NCBI RefSeq assembly: GCF_003003995.1
Contig: NZ_PVWF01000034.1
Location: 1 to 47,797, forward strand
Origin: Pleurocapsa sp. CCALA 161
GTDB lineage: Bacteria; Cyanobacteriota; Cyanobacteriia; Cyanobacteriales; Xenococcaceae
Direction of reading: 5' to 3'
DNA length: 47,797 nt
The first letter of the stretch is position 1; the number at the start of each line of letters is the position of its first letter. The position numbers and the translations under genes are program-made. Positions 1 through 10,160 of this stretch are shown here, piece after piece. A model generated the notes under the pieces. It worked only from the letters and a program-made list of their open reading frames with translations, made no database searches and was not told the DNA's origin.

Positions 1-79
1 GAAACAGAAACCTAAGTCGTGAGTCTTAGGAATCCCCCACTATATCGGTACTCCGATTAGTGGCGGGAGGATGTCAAGG
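1..79 (+). mobile_element. Probable right end of an IS200/IS605 (tnpB) element
   Basis: Two hairpins are visible: CCTAAG/CTTAGG near 11-30, and an imperfect one, CCACTA/TAGTGG with inner CGG/CCG, at about 37-64. They are followed by GGCGGGAGGATGTCAA at about 62-77. Subterminal imperfect palindromes followed by GGGAGGA-type sequence resemble the right ends of cyanobacterial IS605/tnpB elements. A frame in the first 15 bases ends in TAA and could be the last codons of tnpB. At about 78 the sequence changes abruptly into a methyltransferase reading frame on the other strand, which fits an insertion point. The element body would lie outside the window, so the family call is tentative. Confidence 0.4.
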
Positions 80-299
80 TTCCATCCAATTCAAAACCAA
101 CAACTTTACCCTGTTTACCAACTAGGAAAGCTAGTTCAAAAGTAACATCTCCTCCGCCACAGCCTAGATCTAAGCAGTGCATCCCTGTTGTGATTTCCAG
201 ACGCTGAAAAAAATTCTGGGTATGGGGCTGCATGACTCGGGATGAAATTTTTAATCTTGCCTTGCCTTCAGCTCTACCTGCGATCGCTTAGTGTTTCAT
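80..299 (-). pseudogene. Class I SAM-dependent methyltransferase, N-terminal remnant
   Basis: Read on the minus strand, the sequence encodes a typical methyltransferase start: EGKARL, then RVMQPHTQNFF, then motif I LDLGCGGGDVT, then GKVVGFELD (motif II). Homologues run on for another 150 or more residues. Here the frame stops making sense at about 79, where the IS-like end begins. There is a second lesion: the ATG at 297-299 is followed after three codons by TAA (288-290), at a place where relatives usually have Tyr before AIAG. Both an in-frame nonsense codon and a truncation are therefore present. The methyltransferase substrate cannot be told. Bases 300-457, up to crtO, hold no recognisable gene. 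Confidence 0.6.
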
Positions 300-457
300 T
301 TATCTTTTTTAATCTCTCAGAATTTTAGAGAACATAATAAACTCAGGAAATTAGTTTTGCACACGACTATTCAACAATCTCTTGCCCTGGATAGATAAAG
401 CCATAGACAAAATATTTCTAATATTTAAAAAGCAATTATTGAATTAAATATAAAGTT

Positions 458-2149
458 ATGCCGACATACGACGTAGTGATCATCGGTGCGGGTCACAATG
501 GATTGGTTTGTGCTGCTTACCTACTCAAAGCGGGTTATAGTGTGGCATTACTGGAAAAGCGCTCTATTCCTGGGGGAGGGGCAACTACCGAAGAAGCTAT
601 GCCAAAAGAAGCCCCAGGGTTCAAATTTAACCTATGCGCGATCGACCACGAGTTTATCCACTTAGGGCCAGTAGTCGAAGAACTAGAGTTAAACAAATAT
701 GGTTTGGAATATCTCTACTGTGATCCTGTAACCTTTTGTCCTCACCCTGATGGTAGATATTTTTTAGCTCATAAATCTGTAGAAAAGACCTGTGCCGAAA
801 TTGCTCGCTTTAACCAAAGGGATGCTCAAAAGTACGGCGAGTTTATTGATTTTTGGCAACGTCTGACTAAAGGCATCACGCCTATCTTTAATGCCCCACC
901 TAAGTCCGTACTAGATATCGCTGGTAACTACGGTTTAAAAAATATTCAAGATTTGCTTTCAACTTTAGGGGGTGTCGATAAAACCTTAGATTTGATTCGT
1001 ACCATGCTGACATCTCCCGAAGATAGTCTGCAATATTGGTTTGATTCAGAGTTTCTTAAAGCGCCTTTAGCTAGGTTAGCCTCAGAATTTGGCGCGCCTC
1101 CTTCCCAAAAAACTATTGGCATCGGCTCAATGATGATGTCCATGCGTCATAACCCAGGTATGGCAAGACCTCGTGGTGGCACAGGAGCCTTAACTAAGGC
1201 ATTGCTTAATTTGGTCACAGAAAAGGGCGGGGTAGTATTATGCGATCGCGCTGTGGAAACAGTATTAATTAGTAATGAAGGCAAGGCAGAAGGAGTTAGA
1301 ACTAATAACGGTGAGGAATATCGGGCTAAAACTGCGGTTATTTCTAATATTGATGCTCGTCGCTTATTTTTAAATATGATTCCGACTGAAGCGAGTAATG
1401 CAGCCGATCCAAATTTAAGAGAAAGATTAGATCGACGCATTGTTAACAACAATGAAACTATCCTCAAAATAGATTGCGCTCTGTCTGAAGCACCACGTTT
1501 TGAACGCTACGGTCATCGAGAAGAATTTAATATTGGTTCAATTTTAATCGCTGACTCGGTACACCATGTTGAAGAAGCTCACGCCCTACCTTCAATGGGT
1601 AAGATACCCGATGAAAATCCTTCGATGTACCTCGATGTACCTACCGTACTCGATCCTTCTCTTGCTCCAGAAGGCAAACATATCTTGTGGATTGAATTTT
1701 TTGCTCCATATCAAATTCGCGGGCTAGAGGGAACAGGTCTAAACGGCACTGGTTGGACAGATGAACTTAAAAACCAGGTTGCAGATCGAGTGATTAATAA
1801 ACTTGCCGACTATGCACCCAATGTTAAAGACTCAATCATCGCCCGTCGAGTAGAAAGCCCTGCCGAATTGGGAGAACGCTTGGGGGCATATAAAGGCAAT
1901 TACTATCACATCGATATGACCCTCGATCAAATGGTTTTTTTCCGCCCTTTGCCCGAAATAGCCAACTATACAACACCTATAGATGGACTATATCTAACTG
2001 GAGCAGGAACTCATCCTGGAGGCTCTATTTCAGGGATGCCAGGACGCAACTGCGCTCGCGTGTTTTTGCAGAAGCAGCAGCCAATTAAAACCATCATTGA
2101 AGATACTAAAGATACTATTGAGTCTACAGTCAAGTCGATATTTAAATAG
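458..2149 (+). CDS. crtO: CrtO-type beta-carotene ketolase
   Basis: This 563-residue FAD-dependent oxidoreductase belongs to the phytoene desaturase superfamily. The N-terminus has the dinucleotide-binding motif VIIGAGHNGL (residues 7-16) followed by LLEKR and GGGATTEE. The C-terminus has GLYLTGAGTHPGGSISGMPG, the second FAD-contact region of the family. From memory it matches Synechocystis CrtO along its whole length, including CAIDHEFI, RPRGGTGALT, NNNETILKIDCAL and MPGRNCARVFL. CrtO introduces 4-keto groups into beta-carotene, giving echinenone (and canthaxanthin in some species), in membranes. The ATG start lacks a Shine-Dalgarno sequence. The gene is convergent with thrB, with 148 bp between stops. 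A related desaturase or isomerase role is the alternative. Confidence 0.85.
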   Translation: MPTYDVVIIGAGHNGLVCAAYLLKAGYSVALLEKRSIPGGGATTEEAMPKEAPGFKFNLCAIDHEFIHLGPVVEELELNKYGLEYLYCDPVTFCPHPDGRYFLAHKSVEKTCAEIARFNQRDAQKYGEFIDFWQRLTKGITPIFNAPPKSVLDIAGNYGLKNIQDLLSTLGGVDKTLDLIRTMLTSPEDSLQYWFDSEFLKAPLARLASEFGAPPSQKTIGIGSMMMSMRHNPGMARPRGGTGALTKALLNLVTEKGGVVLCDRAVETVLISNEGKAEGVRTNNGEEYRAKTAVISNIDARRLFLNMIPTEASNAADPNLRERLDRRIVNNNETILKIDCALSEAPRFERYGHREEFNIGSILIADSVHHVEEAHALPSMGKIPDENPSMYLDVPTVLDPSLAPEGKHILWIEFFAPYQIRGLEGTGLNGTGWTDELKNQVADRVINKLADYAPNVKDSIIARRVESPAELGERLGAYKGNYYHIDMTLDQMVFFRPLPEIANYTTPIDGLYLTGAGTHPGGSISGMPGRNCARVFLQKQQPIKTIIEDTKDTIESTVKSIFK

Positions 2150-2234
2150 GCTCTCATGATGATGTAGGAGTAAACTAACCTTCTCTAAAAGTAAATCTTT
2201 GCTTGAAGTATAGCGTATAGTACTACGTGACAAA

Positions 2235-2302
2235 TTTAGGACATGAAAATCTTGTTAGAACTGCTTCGCCATTCTTCACTACAGTGAATGTAATGTCCTA
2301 AA
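2235..2302. repeat. Nested inverted repeat between convergent genes
   Basis: The arms TTTAGGACAT (2235-2244) and ATGTCCTAAA (2293-2302) are perfect over 10 bp and enclose 48 bases. The enclosed part holds a second small hairpin, TTCACT/AGTGAA. The right arm overlaps the thrB stop codon. It could act as a bidirectional terminator for crtO and thrB, or be a small miniature element. There is no long T-run. Confidence 0.5.
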
Positions 2303-3206
2303 CGACTTTTGCCCCTGAAGGATTGATAGCCAGCGATCGCACTTGAGATGCAACTCCGATACTGTTCCAAGCTTCCAGCATCGATTTAACTACTTGTTCT
2401 ACCCGTTCAGGATTAGCTAGAGCCAGTAAAGTAGGTCCTGCGCCACTAATCACCATGCCATATGCCCCAGCAGCAAGAGCAGCCTGTTCTACTTTCTGAT
2501 AGCCAGTAATTAGTTTTTGGCGATAGGGTTGGTGTAATTTATCGGCTAAGGCAGTTTTGAGCCATTGAGGGTTATTGGTTTCCAAGCCTCGAATCAATAG
2601 TCCCATCCGCGCAATATTAAAAATGGCATCACTGCGGGTATATTCTGCGGGCAATACCTCACGAGCTTCTCTAGTGGACAGTTCAAAATTGGGAATAGCC
2701 ACAATGGGAATAATATCCTGATGCCAAGGAATTGAGGTAATTTGCCATGTTCCGCAATCCTCTACCGACAGCAGACAGTTGCCCAGTAAAGCTGGCACTA
2801 CGTTATCTGGATGACCTTCAATGGCGATCGCCATTTCCATAATTTCCTTTTGACTCAAAGGATTTCCTGCTAGGTTGTTTGCTCCCAATAAACCCGCGAC
2901 AATTGCTGTGGCAGAACTACCTAAACCCCGTGACAAAGGAACTCCTAGCTTAATGGTAATTTCTAGATGCGGTGGTGTTTGTTGGATGTGTTGATAGAAC
3001 TGAACTAGAGAACGATAAAGTAGATTGTTTTCCCCCAACCCGACTTTATGAGCCTCTTCTCCTTCAACAATAATCTTTAATTTAGGATCATGATCAACCA
3101 CCACAAATTGAAATTCATTTGCCATAGTTAAAGCTGCCCCCAGACAATCAAAACCAACTCCAATATTGGCCGTGGTGGCAGGAACAGTAACGGTAACCTT
3201 CTTCAT
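2298..3206 (-). CDS. thrB: Homoserine kinase
   Basis: The enzyme phosphorylates L-homoserine with ATP, the penultimate step of threonine synthesis. It is a GHMP-family kinase of 302 residues, the normal length. Visible motifs are VPATTANIGVGFDCLG near the N-terminus (motif 1), LSRGLGSSATAIVAG (residues about 92-106, the phosphate-binding Pro/Leu-x-x-x-Gly-Leu-Gly-Ser-Ser loop) and GMVISGAGPTLLAL (motif 3) towards the C-terminus. HPDNVVPALLG between them is also typical. The start is ATG with no obvious Shine-Dalgarno. It is separated by 347 bp from the GH57 gene upstream on the same strand, so it probably has its own promoter. Confidence 0.95.
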   Translation of the reverse strand: MKKVTVTVPATTANIGVGFDCLGAALTMANEFQFVVVDHDPKLKIIVEGEEAHKVGLGENNLLYRSLVQFYQHIQQTPPHLEITIKLGVPLSRGLGSSATAIVAGLLGANNLAGNPLSQKEIMEMAIAIEGHPDNVVPALLGNCLLSVEDCGTWQITSIPWHQDIIPIVAIPNFELSTREAREVLPAEYTRSDAIFNIARMGLLIRGLETNNPQWLKTALADKLHQPYRQKLITGYQKVEQAALAAGAYGMVISGAGPTLLALANPERVEQVVKSMLEAWNSIGVASQVRSLAINPSGAKVV

Positions 3207-3553
3207 ACAATCTGCTTACTGTTGAAATTGAATTTATATATCTAAGATGGGTCTTTAGCGATCAACAATTGAGATCTTATAACGTTTGTGGCTTTTTTTA
3301 CGCCCACCTGTACTAGTGTGTTGGCAAGATCCTCAAACAATAAACGCGGATGATTTATCTGTTGACCGACTAATTCTAGGTTTTTGCTTTCTCATTGCTT
3401 GTAAAGCGACGTTGCAAAAGAAGTAATGATTCCACTTTAATTAACTGTCTACAAAAAATATAGATCGTAGTCAGAAATACTGAATATTATTACCTAATCA
3501 GCAACGCCGTTTCGAGAATTGGTATTAATTCACAGAGCAAATTATCAACGATG
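3207..3553. other. Gene-poor gap with a startless coding-like frame
   Basis: On the minus strand 3242-3391 is open for 49 codons and reads like protein (for example NHPRLLFEDLANTLVQVGVK), but it has no ATG and a TGA directly upstream. It may be the tail of a decayed gene, or chance. I do not recognise a family. The rest of the gap should hold the thrB promoter; I see no clear promoter boxes. Confidence 0.3.
3496..3508 (-). repeat. GGCGTTGCTGATT motif downstream of the GH57 gene
   Basis: Read on the minus strand this is GGCGTTGCTGATT, 45 bases past the stop of the DUF3536 gene. An identical 13-mer occurs at 16646-16658 and a near copy at 25064-25075. All sit just past or at the 3' end of a gene and in the gene's sense orientation. 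Confidence 0.5.
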
Positions 3554-6142
3554 CTACAGCCAACAATTAACGTCGATCGCCAAACTTTGCCCTAATTTGA
3601 GTAAGGGTTTTATTTGGGTAATATCCCAGCGACAGCTACTGCGGGAAGTTGAATCAAGCAGACAGTTGGGGACTATGTATTGATGTAGGCAGCTAAAGTA
3701 GATTTCTTGCGCCCGATCTAAAGCCAATCCCAGGCGCATTTGTTGACCAAGGGCGATCGCTATTTCAATTCGCCTTACATCGGCTTCTAAGGTGTCAGGG
3801 TTACCGTCGTAGAGCAATCGCCATAAAAGACGCACAATTGTTTGTTCTAAGATTAGCTTAACATCAGGAATATCGAGCCAGCATTCTAGATAATTTGCTT
3901 CTGTGGCAGTGACAGTAAGTTCTGCCAGGGCGCTATCAATAATCGCTGCTGTTTCGATTCCCTGTTCTAAGGTGTTCGCCGTTTCAATACAACGATAAGA
4001 TAACGCCACTTCCGCAGCTACTTTTAATTCTTGGGGGACAGGCATTTCTTCCCTTTGAAAAGCTGCTAGCATACTATAGTTTTCTCGGTATACCTGGGTA
4101 TAAAGCTGGTCGAGATGTTTTTTTGTTTGAGCAGTTAATAGTCTGACAATTCGCTGTCTTTCTTCCGCAAAAAGATCTTGCAGATTAAAAGAATGATCCC
4201 CCATTGAACGGTTCATTTTAAGAATAACCTGGGCTGCGCTAGCCTGTTTGAGATCGTTAAATAGCTGCTGCTTTAACTCCGTATAAGCCAAACGACCATC
4301 AAATTCTTTAATACAACAGTGAAAATCCCATCCCCCCAGATGCAGTGCAGCGAAGACAAAATGCTTGCTTTCCCAGGTGATTTCCGAGGTTAGCTGAATT
4401 TGTCCCAAGGAAAGAGTAAGAGTCCCCATCTGCTGCTTTTGATAATCTAGCTGCTCAACTCCATAGCAGTAAATTCGTTCTTGAGGTCGATAATCGGTAA
4501 AGATAGAGCCAATGGCATAGTGAGCAGCTACCTGATGCAGACTTACCTGGGAAGGTGCGACTAAGTCCTGAAAAACTTTTTTGCCGTTACCAAAAAGCGC
4601 AACGTTGCTTGGTGCTTGAGCTAGATAGTCGAGAAACTTTTGCTTTAGATCGATCCCCGCTACTGCTCCCGCTAATTCCATCGCCCGCGTGGCATAGCGT
4701 AAGATTTGTACTCCTTCAGGGCGAGAAATTTCTTCAAAAAACCAACCACAGCTAGTGTACATCAATAATGTGTGACGCTCCATTTCCAGTAAGCGCAGAG
4801 CATCAATTTGCTCCGCTGATGATAATTCTTTTGCCTGATGACGCAAAAAGAACTCGGTCACGTTCCCTTGAGAGCGATCGCGCATTACCTGAATATATTC
4901 ATTCCGTGTCAACCAGGGATCGCGGAAGAACTTACCGCCAATCTCTTCATAAACTGGAATGAGCCGATCTCGCAGCCAGTCTAGAGCATTGCGCAACGGT
5001 CTTCGCCATTTTTGATGCCAACCACCACCACCAGCACAACCGCAGTCATCTTGCCAGCGATCAACTCCATGGGCGCAACTCCAGGCTGTCAAAGGCTTTA
5101 ATTGTACTTCCCAAGTAGGCGGACAAATACTGAGATAATGAGCATAATTGGTTACAGTCCAACCTTCCTGGGCAAATTGTTGACTTAAAGCGTAGGCAAT
5201 ACACTTTTCTGTACCGCCTTTATGATGTCCAAAAGTTTCTCCGTCAGTGGCAACACTAATTAACTGCGAAGGAAGATCGCCACGCACTGCTTGCCCTAAT
5301 CGATCTGTTAAGTTTTCAGCGGTATTTAAAACATCGTTAAAGCCCATGTCGCGGGAGATCGGACCATCATAAAAGAAGATATCAATATAGCGATCGCCAG
5401 GCGTATCTGAAGGGGAATCGCGATCCAGAAAACAACGGTAGGGACGAGTGGGATCGATTTGCTGTCCCCCAACTTCATGCCATTTAGCCTCTGGCTCATC
5501 TTCTGTGGTCATTACACGGCATCTTTGAGCCTGGGAGGGGGCAAGAATAATAAACTTAATCTCCTCCTCTATTAGCGCTTCTAGGGTCGGATAATCAACC
5601 GCTGTTTCTGCTAGCCACATTCCTTCTGGTTCACGACCAAAGCGATCCCGAAAGTCAGCTTTTCCCCAACGGATTTGGGTGATTTTATCTCGTTGATTAG
5701 CTAAGGGCAGAATAATATGGTTATATACCTGGGCGATCGCATTACCATGTCCATTTAATCTAGCACTGCTGAGGCGATCGGCTTCTAAAATCCTTTGATA
5801 GACTGCGGGATCATACTGTTCTAACCACGACATTAACGTCGCGCCAATATTAAAACTGAGATATTCAAAATTATTAACGATCCCCAGCAATTCTTGTTTA
5901 TGGTTAAGGATACGGGCAAAGGCATTAGGACGATAGCATTCGTGATGGATACGTTCATTCCAATCATGGTAAGGGTGAGCGCTAGGCTGCCTTTCAATCG
6001 TATTTAAATAAGGGTTTTCTCTAGGAGGCTGGTAAAAATGACCGTGAACTGTAACATAAACCCCCTGAGCAGTTTTCAGGGGATCGCACTCAACTGTCTG
6101 GATTGAACTAACGGCTGAATGAATTAATGAGATCGAAACCAT
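3554..6142 (-). CDS. Glycoside hydrolase family 57 protein with DUF3536
   Basis: This 862-residue protein has the GH57 catalytic barrel in its N-terminal half and a DUF3536-type region in its C-terminal half. Visible GH57 signatures: VHGHFYQPPRENPY (conserved region 1, residues about 33-46), GMWLAETAVD (region 3, where the nucleophile Glu is expected) and SVATDGETFGHH (region 4, expected acid/base Asp). WSCAHGVDRWQDDCGC is a further well-conserved block. GH57 enzymes act on alpha-glucans (amylase, branching or transglycosylase activities); cyanobacterial members of this subfamily are usually annotated only as alpha-amylase/alpha-mannosidase-like, so the substrate is not settled. There is no signal peptide, so it is probably cytosolic and may act in glycogen metabolism (inference). 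The gene stands alone, and no Shine-Dalgarno precedes its ATG. Confidence 0.85.
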   Translation of the reverse strand: MVSISLIHSAVSSIQTVECDPLKTAQGVYVTVHGHFYQPPRENPYLNTIERQPSAHPYHDWNERIHHECYRPNAFARILNHKQELLGIVNNFEYLSFNIGATLMSWLEQYDPAVYQRILEADRLSSARLNGHGNAIAQVYNHIILPLANQRDKITQIRWGKADFRDRFGREPEGMWLAETAVDYPTLEALIEEEIKFIILAPSQAQRCRVMTTEDEPEAKWHEVGGQQIDPTRPYRCFLDRDSPSDTPGDRYIDIFFYDGPISRDMGFNDVLNTAENLTDRLGQAVRGDLPSQLISVATDGETFGHHKGGTEKCIAYALSQQFAQEGWTVTNYAHYLSICPPTWEVQLKPLTAWSCAHGVDRWQDDCGCAGGGGWHQKWRRPLRNALDWLRDRLIPVYEEIGGKFFRDPWLTRNEYIQVMRDRSQGNVTEFFLRHQAKELSSAEQIDALRLLEMERHTLLMYTSCGWFFEEISRPEGVQILRYATRAMELAGAVAGIDLKQKFLDYLAQAPSNVALFGNGKKVFQDLVAPSQVSLHQVAAHYAIGSIFTDYRPQERIYCYGVEQLDYQKQQMGTLTLSLGQIQLTSEITWESKHFVFAALHLGGWDFHCCIKEFDGRLAYTELKQQLFNDLKQASAAQVILKMNRSMGDHSFNLQDLFAEERQRIVRLLTAQTKKHLDQLYTQVYRENYSMLAAFQREEMPVPQELKVAAEVALSYRCIETANTLEQGIETAAIIDSALAELTVTATEANYLECWLDIPDVKLILEQTIVRLLWRLLYDGNPDTLEADVRRIEIAIALGQQMRLGLALDRAQEIYFSCLHQYIVPNCLLDSTSRSSCRWDITQIKPLLKLGQSLAIDVNCWL

Positions 6143-6694
6143 AAAAAGAGCGTTCCCTAATAGTTAAATGGGTTAATAAGTTGAATATTGCAAATCAAAT
6201 ATAATTGCTTAAGCTTTTGAAGAGGGTAAGTAAAAACTCAAGCATTAGTCAATTCTGGTTTAGTTTGTTTGTGGCGACTCCATGTAACTTATTTAAACTT
6301 AGTTTTTTTCTGATTAAGTTGGTTTGTAAGATAAATCAACAAACTTTAATTAAACAGAATATGTATTACCGCCAAATCTTGACAATAATTATGAGCATTA
6401 GCTTAATTTAATTTTGCCCAACTGTCTCCTCTTTCAAATCTATAATGGTGATCCGAAGGCTAGGCGAAGCCTAATCGCTTTTAATTTAGCAGCGTAAAGC
6501 GATCGCCTTAGCATTACAGATTTTGAGCTTGGCTTGAGCAGAAAACGCAGTTGATCTCGTAACTATATATTATTTATTGATCTCGATGGCGATCGCCGTT
6601 GATGCCAAACTGAAATTAAGACAGCAATTGATTTTACTTTTTATTCTGTCAATATTTCCCCAATAGCGATCGCCCTGATTATTTATTAACTGAC
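6143..6694. other. AT-rich intergenic region, no supported gene
   Basis: It contains three HIP1-type octamers (near 6499, 6589 and 6665), a small hairpin AGGCT/AGCCT at 6457-6472 and many stop codons in all frames. A 68-codon frame at 6205-6411 has no ribosome site, an odd Phe/Leu/Ile-rich composition and no recognisable motif, so I do not call it a gene. Confidence 0.5.
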
Positions 6695-6847
6695 TTAATT
6701 TAGTTGAGCAACTACTGACTGTGGCCAAAATTCCTGTATATCTTTTGGCAACATATTAGCTACATCAACGATTTCTCCTACGGTTACCCATTGAGCTAAA
6801 ACAGCAAAAACTCCAGCGATCAATGTTTCTATCTCTATTTGCTTGAT
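6695..6847 (-). pseudogene. DUF2267-like C-terminal remnant
   Basis: The minus-strand frame reads ETLIAGVFAVLAQWV, then VGEIVDVANMLPKDIQEF, then a stop. The spacing of helix, then Gly-Glu, then ANMLPKDIQEFWP resembles the repeat unit of DUF2267 proteins (AxQLPKEL near the end of each unit). Upstream the frame closes at TAA (6848-6850) and there is no ATG before the conserved part, so the N-terminal half of the gene is missing. DUF2267 proteins are small and of unknown function. It could also be an unrelated helical fragment. Confidence 0.4.
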
Positions 6848-6928
6848 TTAGGGTGAACCTGCAAAGTAAACAGATTTTTAAATTTAAAACAATCAACTAA
6901 AAAACTAAAAAGTTTTAAAATTGCTTCT

Positions 6929-6969
6929 GACTTCTAATTTGCGAAGCTTACCCTTTAGGACTTCTAATT
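6929..6969 (+). repeat. Dispersed GCGAAGC...CCTTTAGG element flanked by 11-bp direct repeats
   Basis: A 19-base core, TGCGAAGCTTACCCTTTAG (6940-6958), lies between two perfect copies of GACTTCTAATT (6929-6939 and 6959-6969). Related cores occur at 42733-42749, 44628-44646 and 47510-47529. The flanking duplication looks like a target duplication or a slippage product. Confidence 0.6.
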
Positions 6970-6981
6970 CTAGTAATTTAA

Positions 6982-7021
6982 AAGTCGCGGATGAATCACT
7001 TTGTAGAATCTTCCACGACTT
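6982..7021 (-). terminator. Candidate terminator of prk
   Basis: On the minus strand AAGTCGTGG pairs with CCGCGACTT (nine pairs, one G-T) across a 22-base loop, followed by TTAAATT. It starts 31 bases after the prk stop. The loop is long and the T-run short, so this is only moderately convincing. Confidence 0.4.
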
Positions 7022-7052
7022 CAAAATAACTAAGTGAGTTTAGCTATCAACC

Positions 7053-8051
7053 CTATACTTTTGCTGTTTCTGTTGTTTTAGCAGTTAACTTTTCATAAGT
7101 TTCACGCATTTTCAAGCCAACTAAAACTTGGAACAAACCAGTTCCATTTTTTGAACCAGGATAATCCCGATGCTTAAGCAGTAACTCAGTCATTTCACCA
7201 TAGTGGTCAGTACTAGTATTGCTGAGGTGGCTTTCAATATAGATCATTTGTTCGAGGTTGCCGAACTCTCCATCTACTTCTAAAATCGAAACTTCATTAT
7301 TGTAGAAGCTATCTGGGCCGTAGTACATTTTAATTCCTGGAATAGGACATTGTAGCTTACGTCCGCATGGTCGCCAGTGAATAGTTGAACCTTCATCAAA
7401 GAGGTAGACAGTATCAAAGTTGGGTACACCTTCTTTTTGAATTAGACGAACTCTAAGTAATTCACTGTCCTTATCTTGTACTAACTGAGTTGGCAGTACT
7501 TGAATTACCACATCGGCAAATTCTCTTTGCACCTCGATATAAGCTTTAAAATCGGGTTCACGTGACTTAATTGAAGCCAAAATATCTTCGTAGGTGTGAC
7601 CGCGTTCAGCCATATCGCGCTGAATTTTCCACTGGATTTTAACTTCATCGCTGATGTCTAGATAGACGCTAAAGTCGACAAGTGCGCGTACTCTTTCGTC
7701 GTATAGAGGATGCAGTCCTTCAATGACGACTACTTTGTTTGGTTCAATTCTTTCGGGAGGGTCGAGTTCGCCAGTTTCATGATTATAGATTGGCTTGTCG
7801 ATCGCATTGCCTTCTTTTAAAGATTTAATTTGCTCATACATCAAGTCAAAATTATTGGCTTGAGGATTTAAAGCTGTAACACCGGCTGCTTTTCTGCCTT
7901 GGCGATCGAGACTATGATAGTCGTCAAGACAAATCACCGTCATAAACTCTTCACCAAATAAATCTGTTAAACGGCGAAGAAAAGTTGACTTACCACATCC
8001 AGAGTCACCTGCTACTCCAATCAGTACCACTCGGTCTAAATCAGCGGTCAT
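7053..8051 (-). CDS. prk: Phosphoribulokinase (Calvin cycle)
   Basis: The enzyme phosphorylates ribulose 5-phosphate to the Rubisco substrate ribulose 1,5-bisphosphate. It has 332 residues, normal for cyanobacteria. The P-loop is GVAGDSGCGKST (residues 12-23). The regulatory pair Cys19 (in the P-loop) and Cys41 (CLDDYHS) is present, as is the C-terminal pair in CGRKLQC. VVVIEGLHPLYDERVR and PIYNHETGELDPPE are family landmarks. By family knowledge it is switched off in the dark by disulfide formation and by the CP12/GAPDH complex. The start is supported by AGAGGA five bases before ATG. It is divergent from petH across about 600 bp, so two light-linked genes share a control region. Confidence 0.97.
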   Translation of the reverse strand: MTADLDRVVLIGVAGDSGCGKSTFLRRLTDLFGEEFMTVICLDDYHSLDRQGRKAAGVTALNPQANNFDLMYEQIKSLKEGNAIDKPIYNHETGELDPPERIEPNKVVVIEGLHPLYDERVRALVDFSVYLDISDEVKIQWKIQRDMAERGHTYEDILASIKSREPDFKAYIEVQREFADVVIQVLPTQLVQDKDSELLRVRLIQKEGVPNFDTVYLFDEGSTIHWRPCGRKLQCPIPGIKMYYGPDSFYNNEVSILEVDGEFGNLEQMIYIESHLSNTSTDHYGEMTELLLKHRDYPGSKNGTGLFQVLVGLKMRETYEKLTAKTTETAKV

Positions 8052-9861
<1,810 letters not shown>

Positions 9862-9912
9862 ACTTCTAGCTCTCAACTCATAATCACATCACAAACATCA
9901 TAATTAGCTTCG

Positions 9913-9944
9913 CGTCTACTAGATTAATAGTGGACGTTTTTTTT
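9913..9944 (+). terminator. Rho-independent terminator of petH
   Basis: CGTCTACTA (9913-9921) pairs with TAGTGGACG (9928-9936) over nine pairs with one G-T, with a six-base loop, followed directly by eight T. It lies 52 bases after the petH stop. Confidence 0.85.
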
Positions 9945-10160
9945 ATGTTGAACCTGTAAATGATTTCGCGTCTTTCTTAGTTACTAAAAAACACTTTTAA
10001 ATTATTCTTATAAAGCTTATAAATTATAGCTTACAGCTTATAACTATCATGACTTAATTTAACCAATCTTGATTTAAAAATGAGAATTACGTTAAATTTA
10101 GTTAAGCTAGAGGTAATATAAAGAAAAGAAACTTGACTAAAGGTTAAGGACGACTACGAC

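Noticed and set aside
6205-6411. A 68-codon plus-strand frame rich in Phe, Leu and Ile
   Set aside because: No ribosome site, no motif and AT-biased composition of a type expected by chance in this gap.
6452-6475. GGCGAAGCCTAATCGC stretch as a fifth copy of the dispersed element
   Set aside because: It lacks the CCTTTAGG half, so it is more likely a chance hairpin near a HIP1 site.
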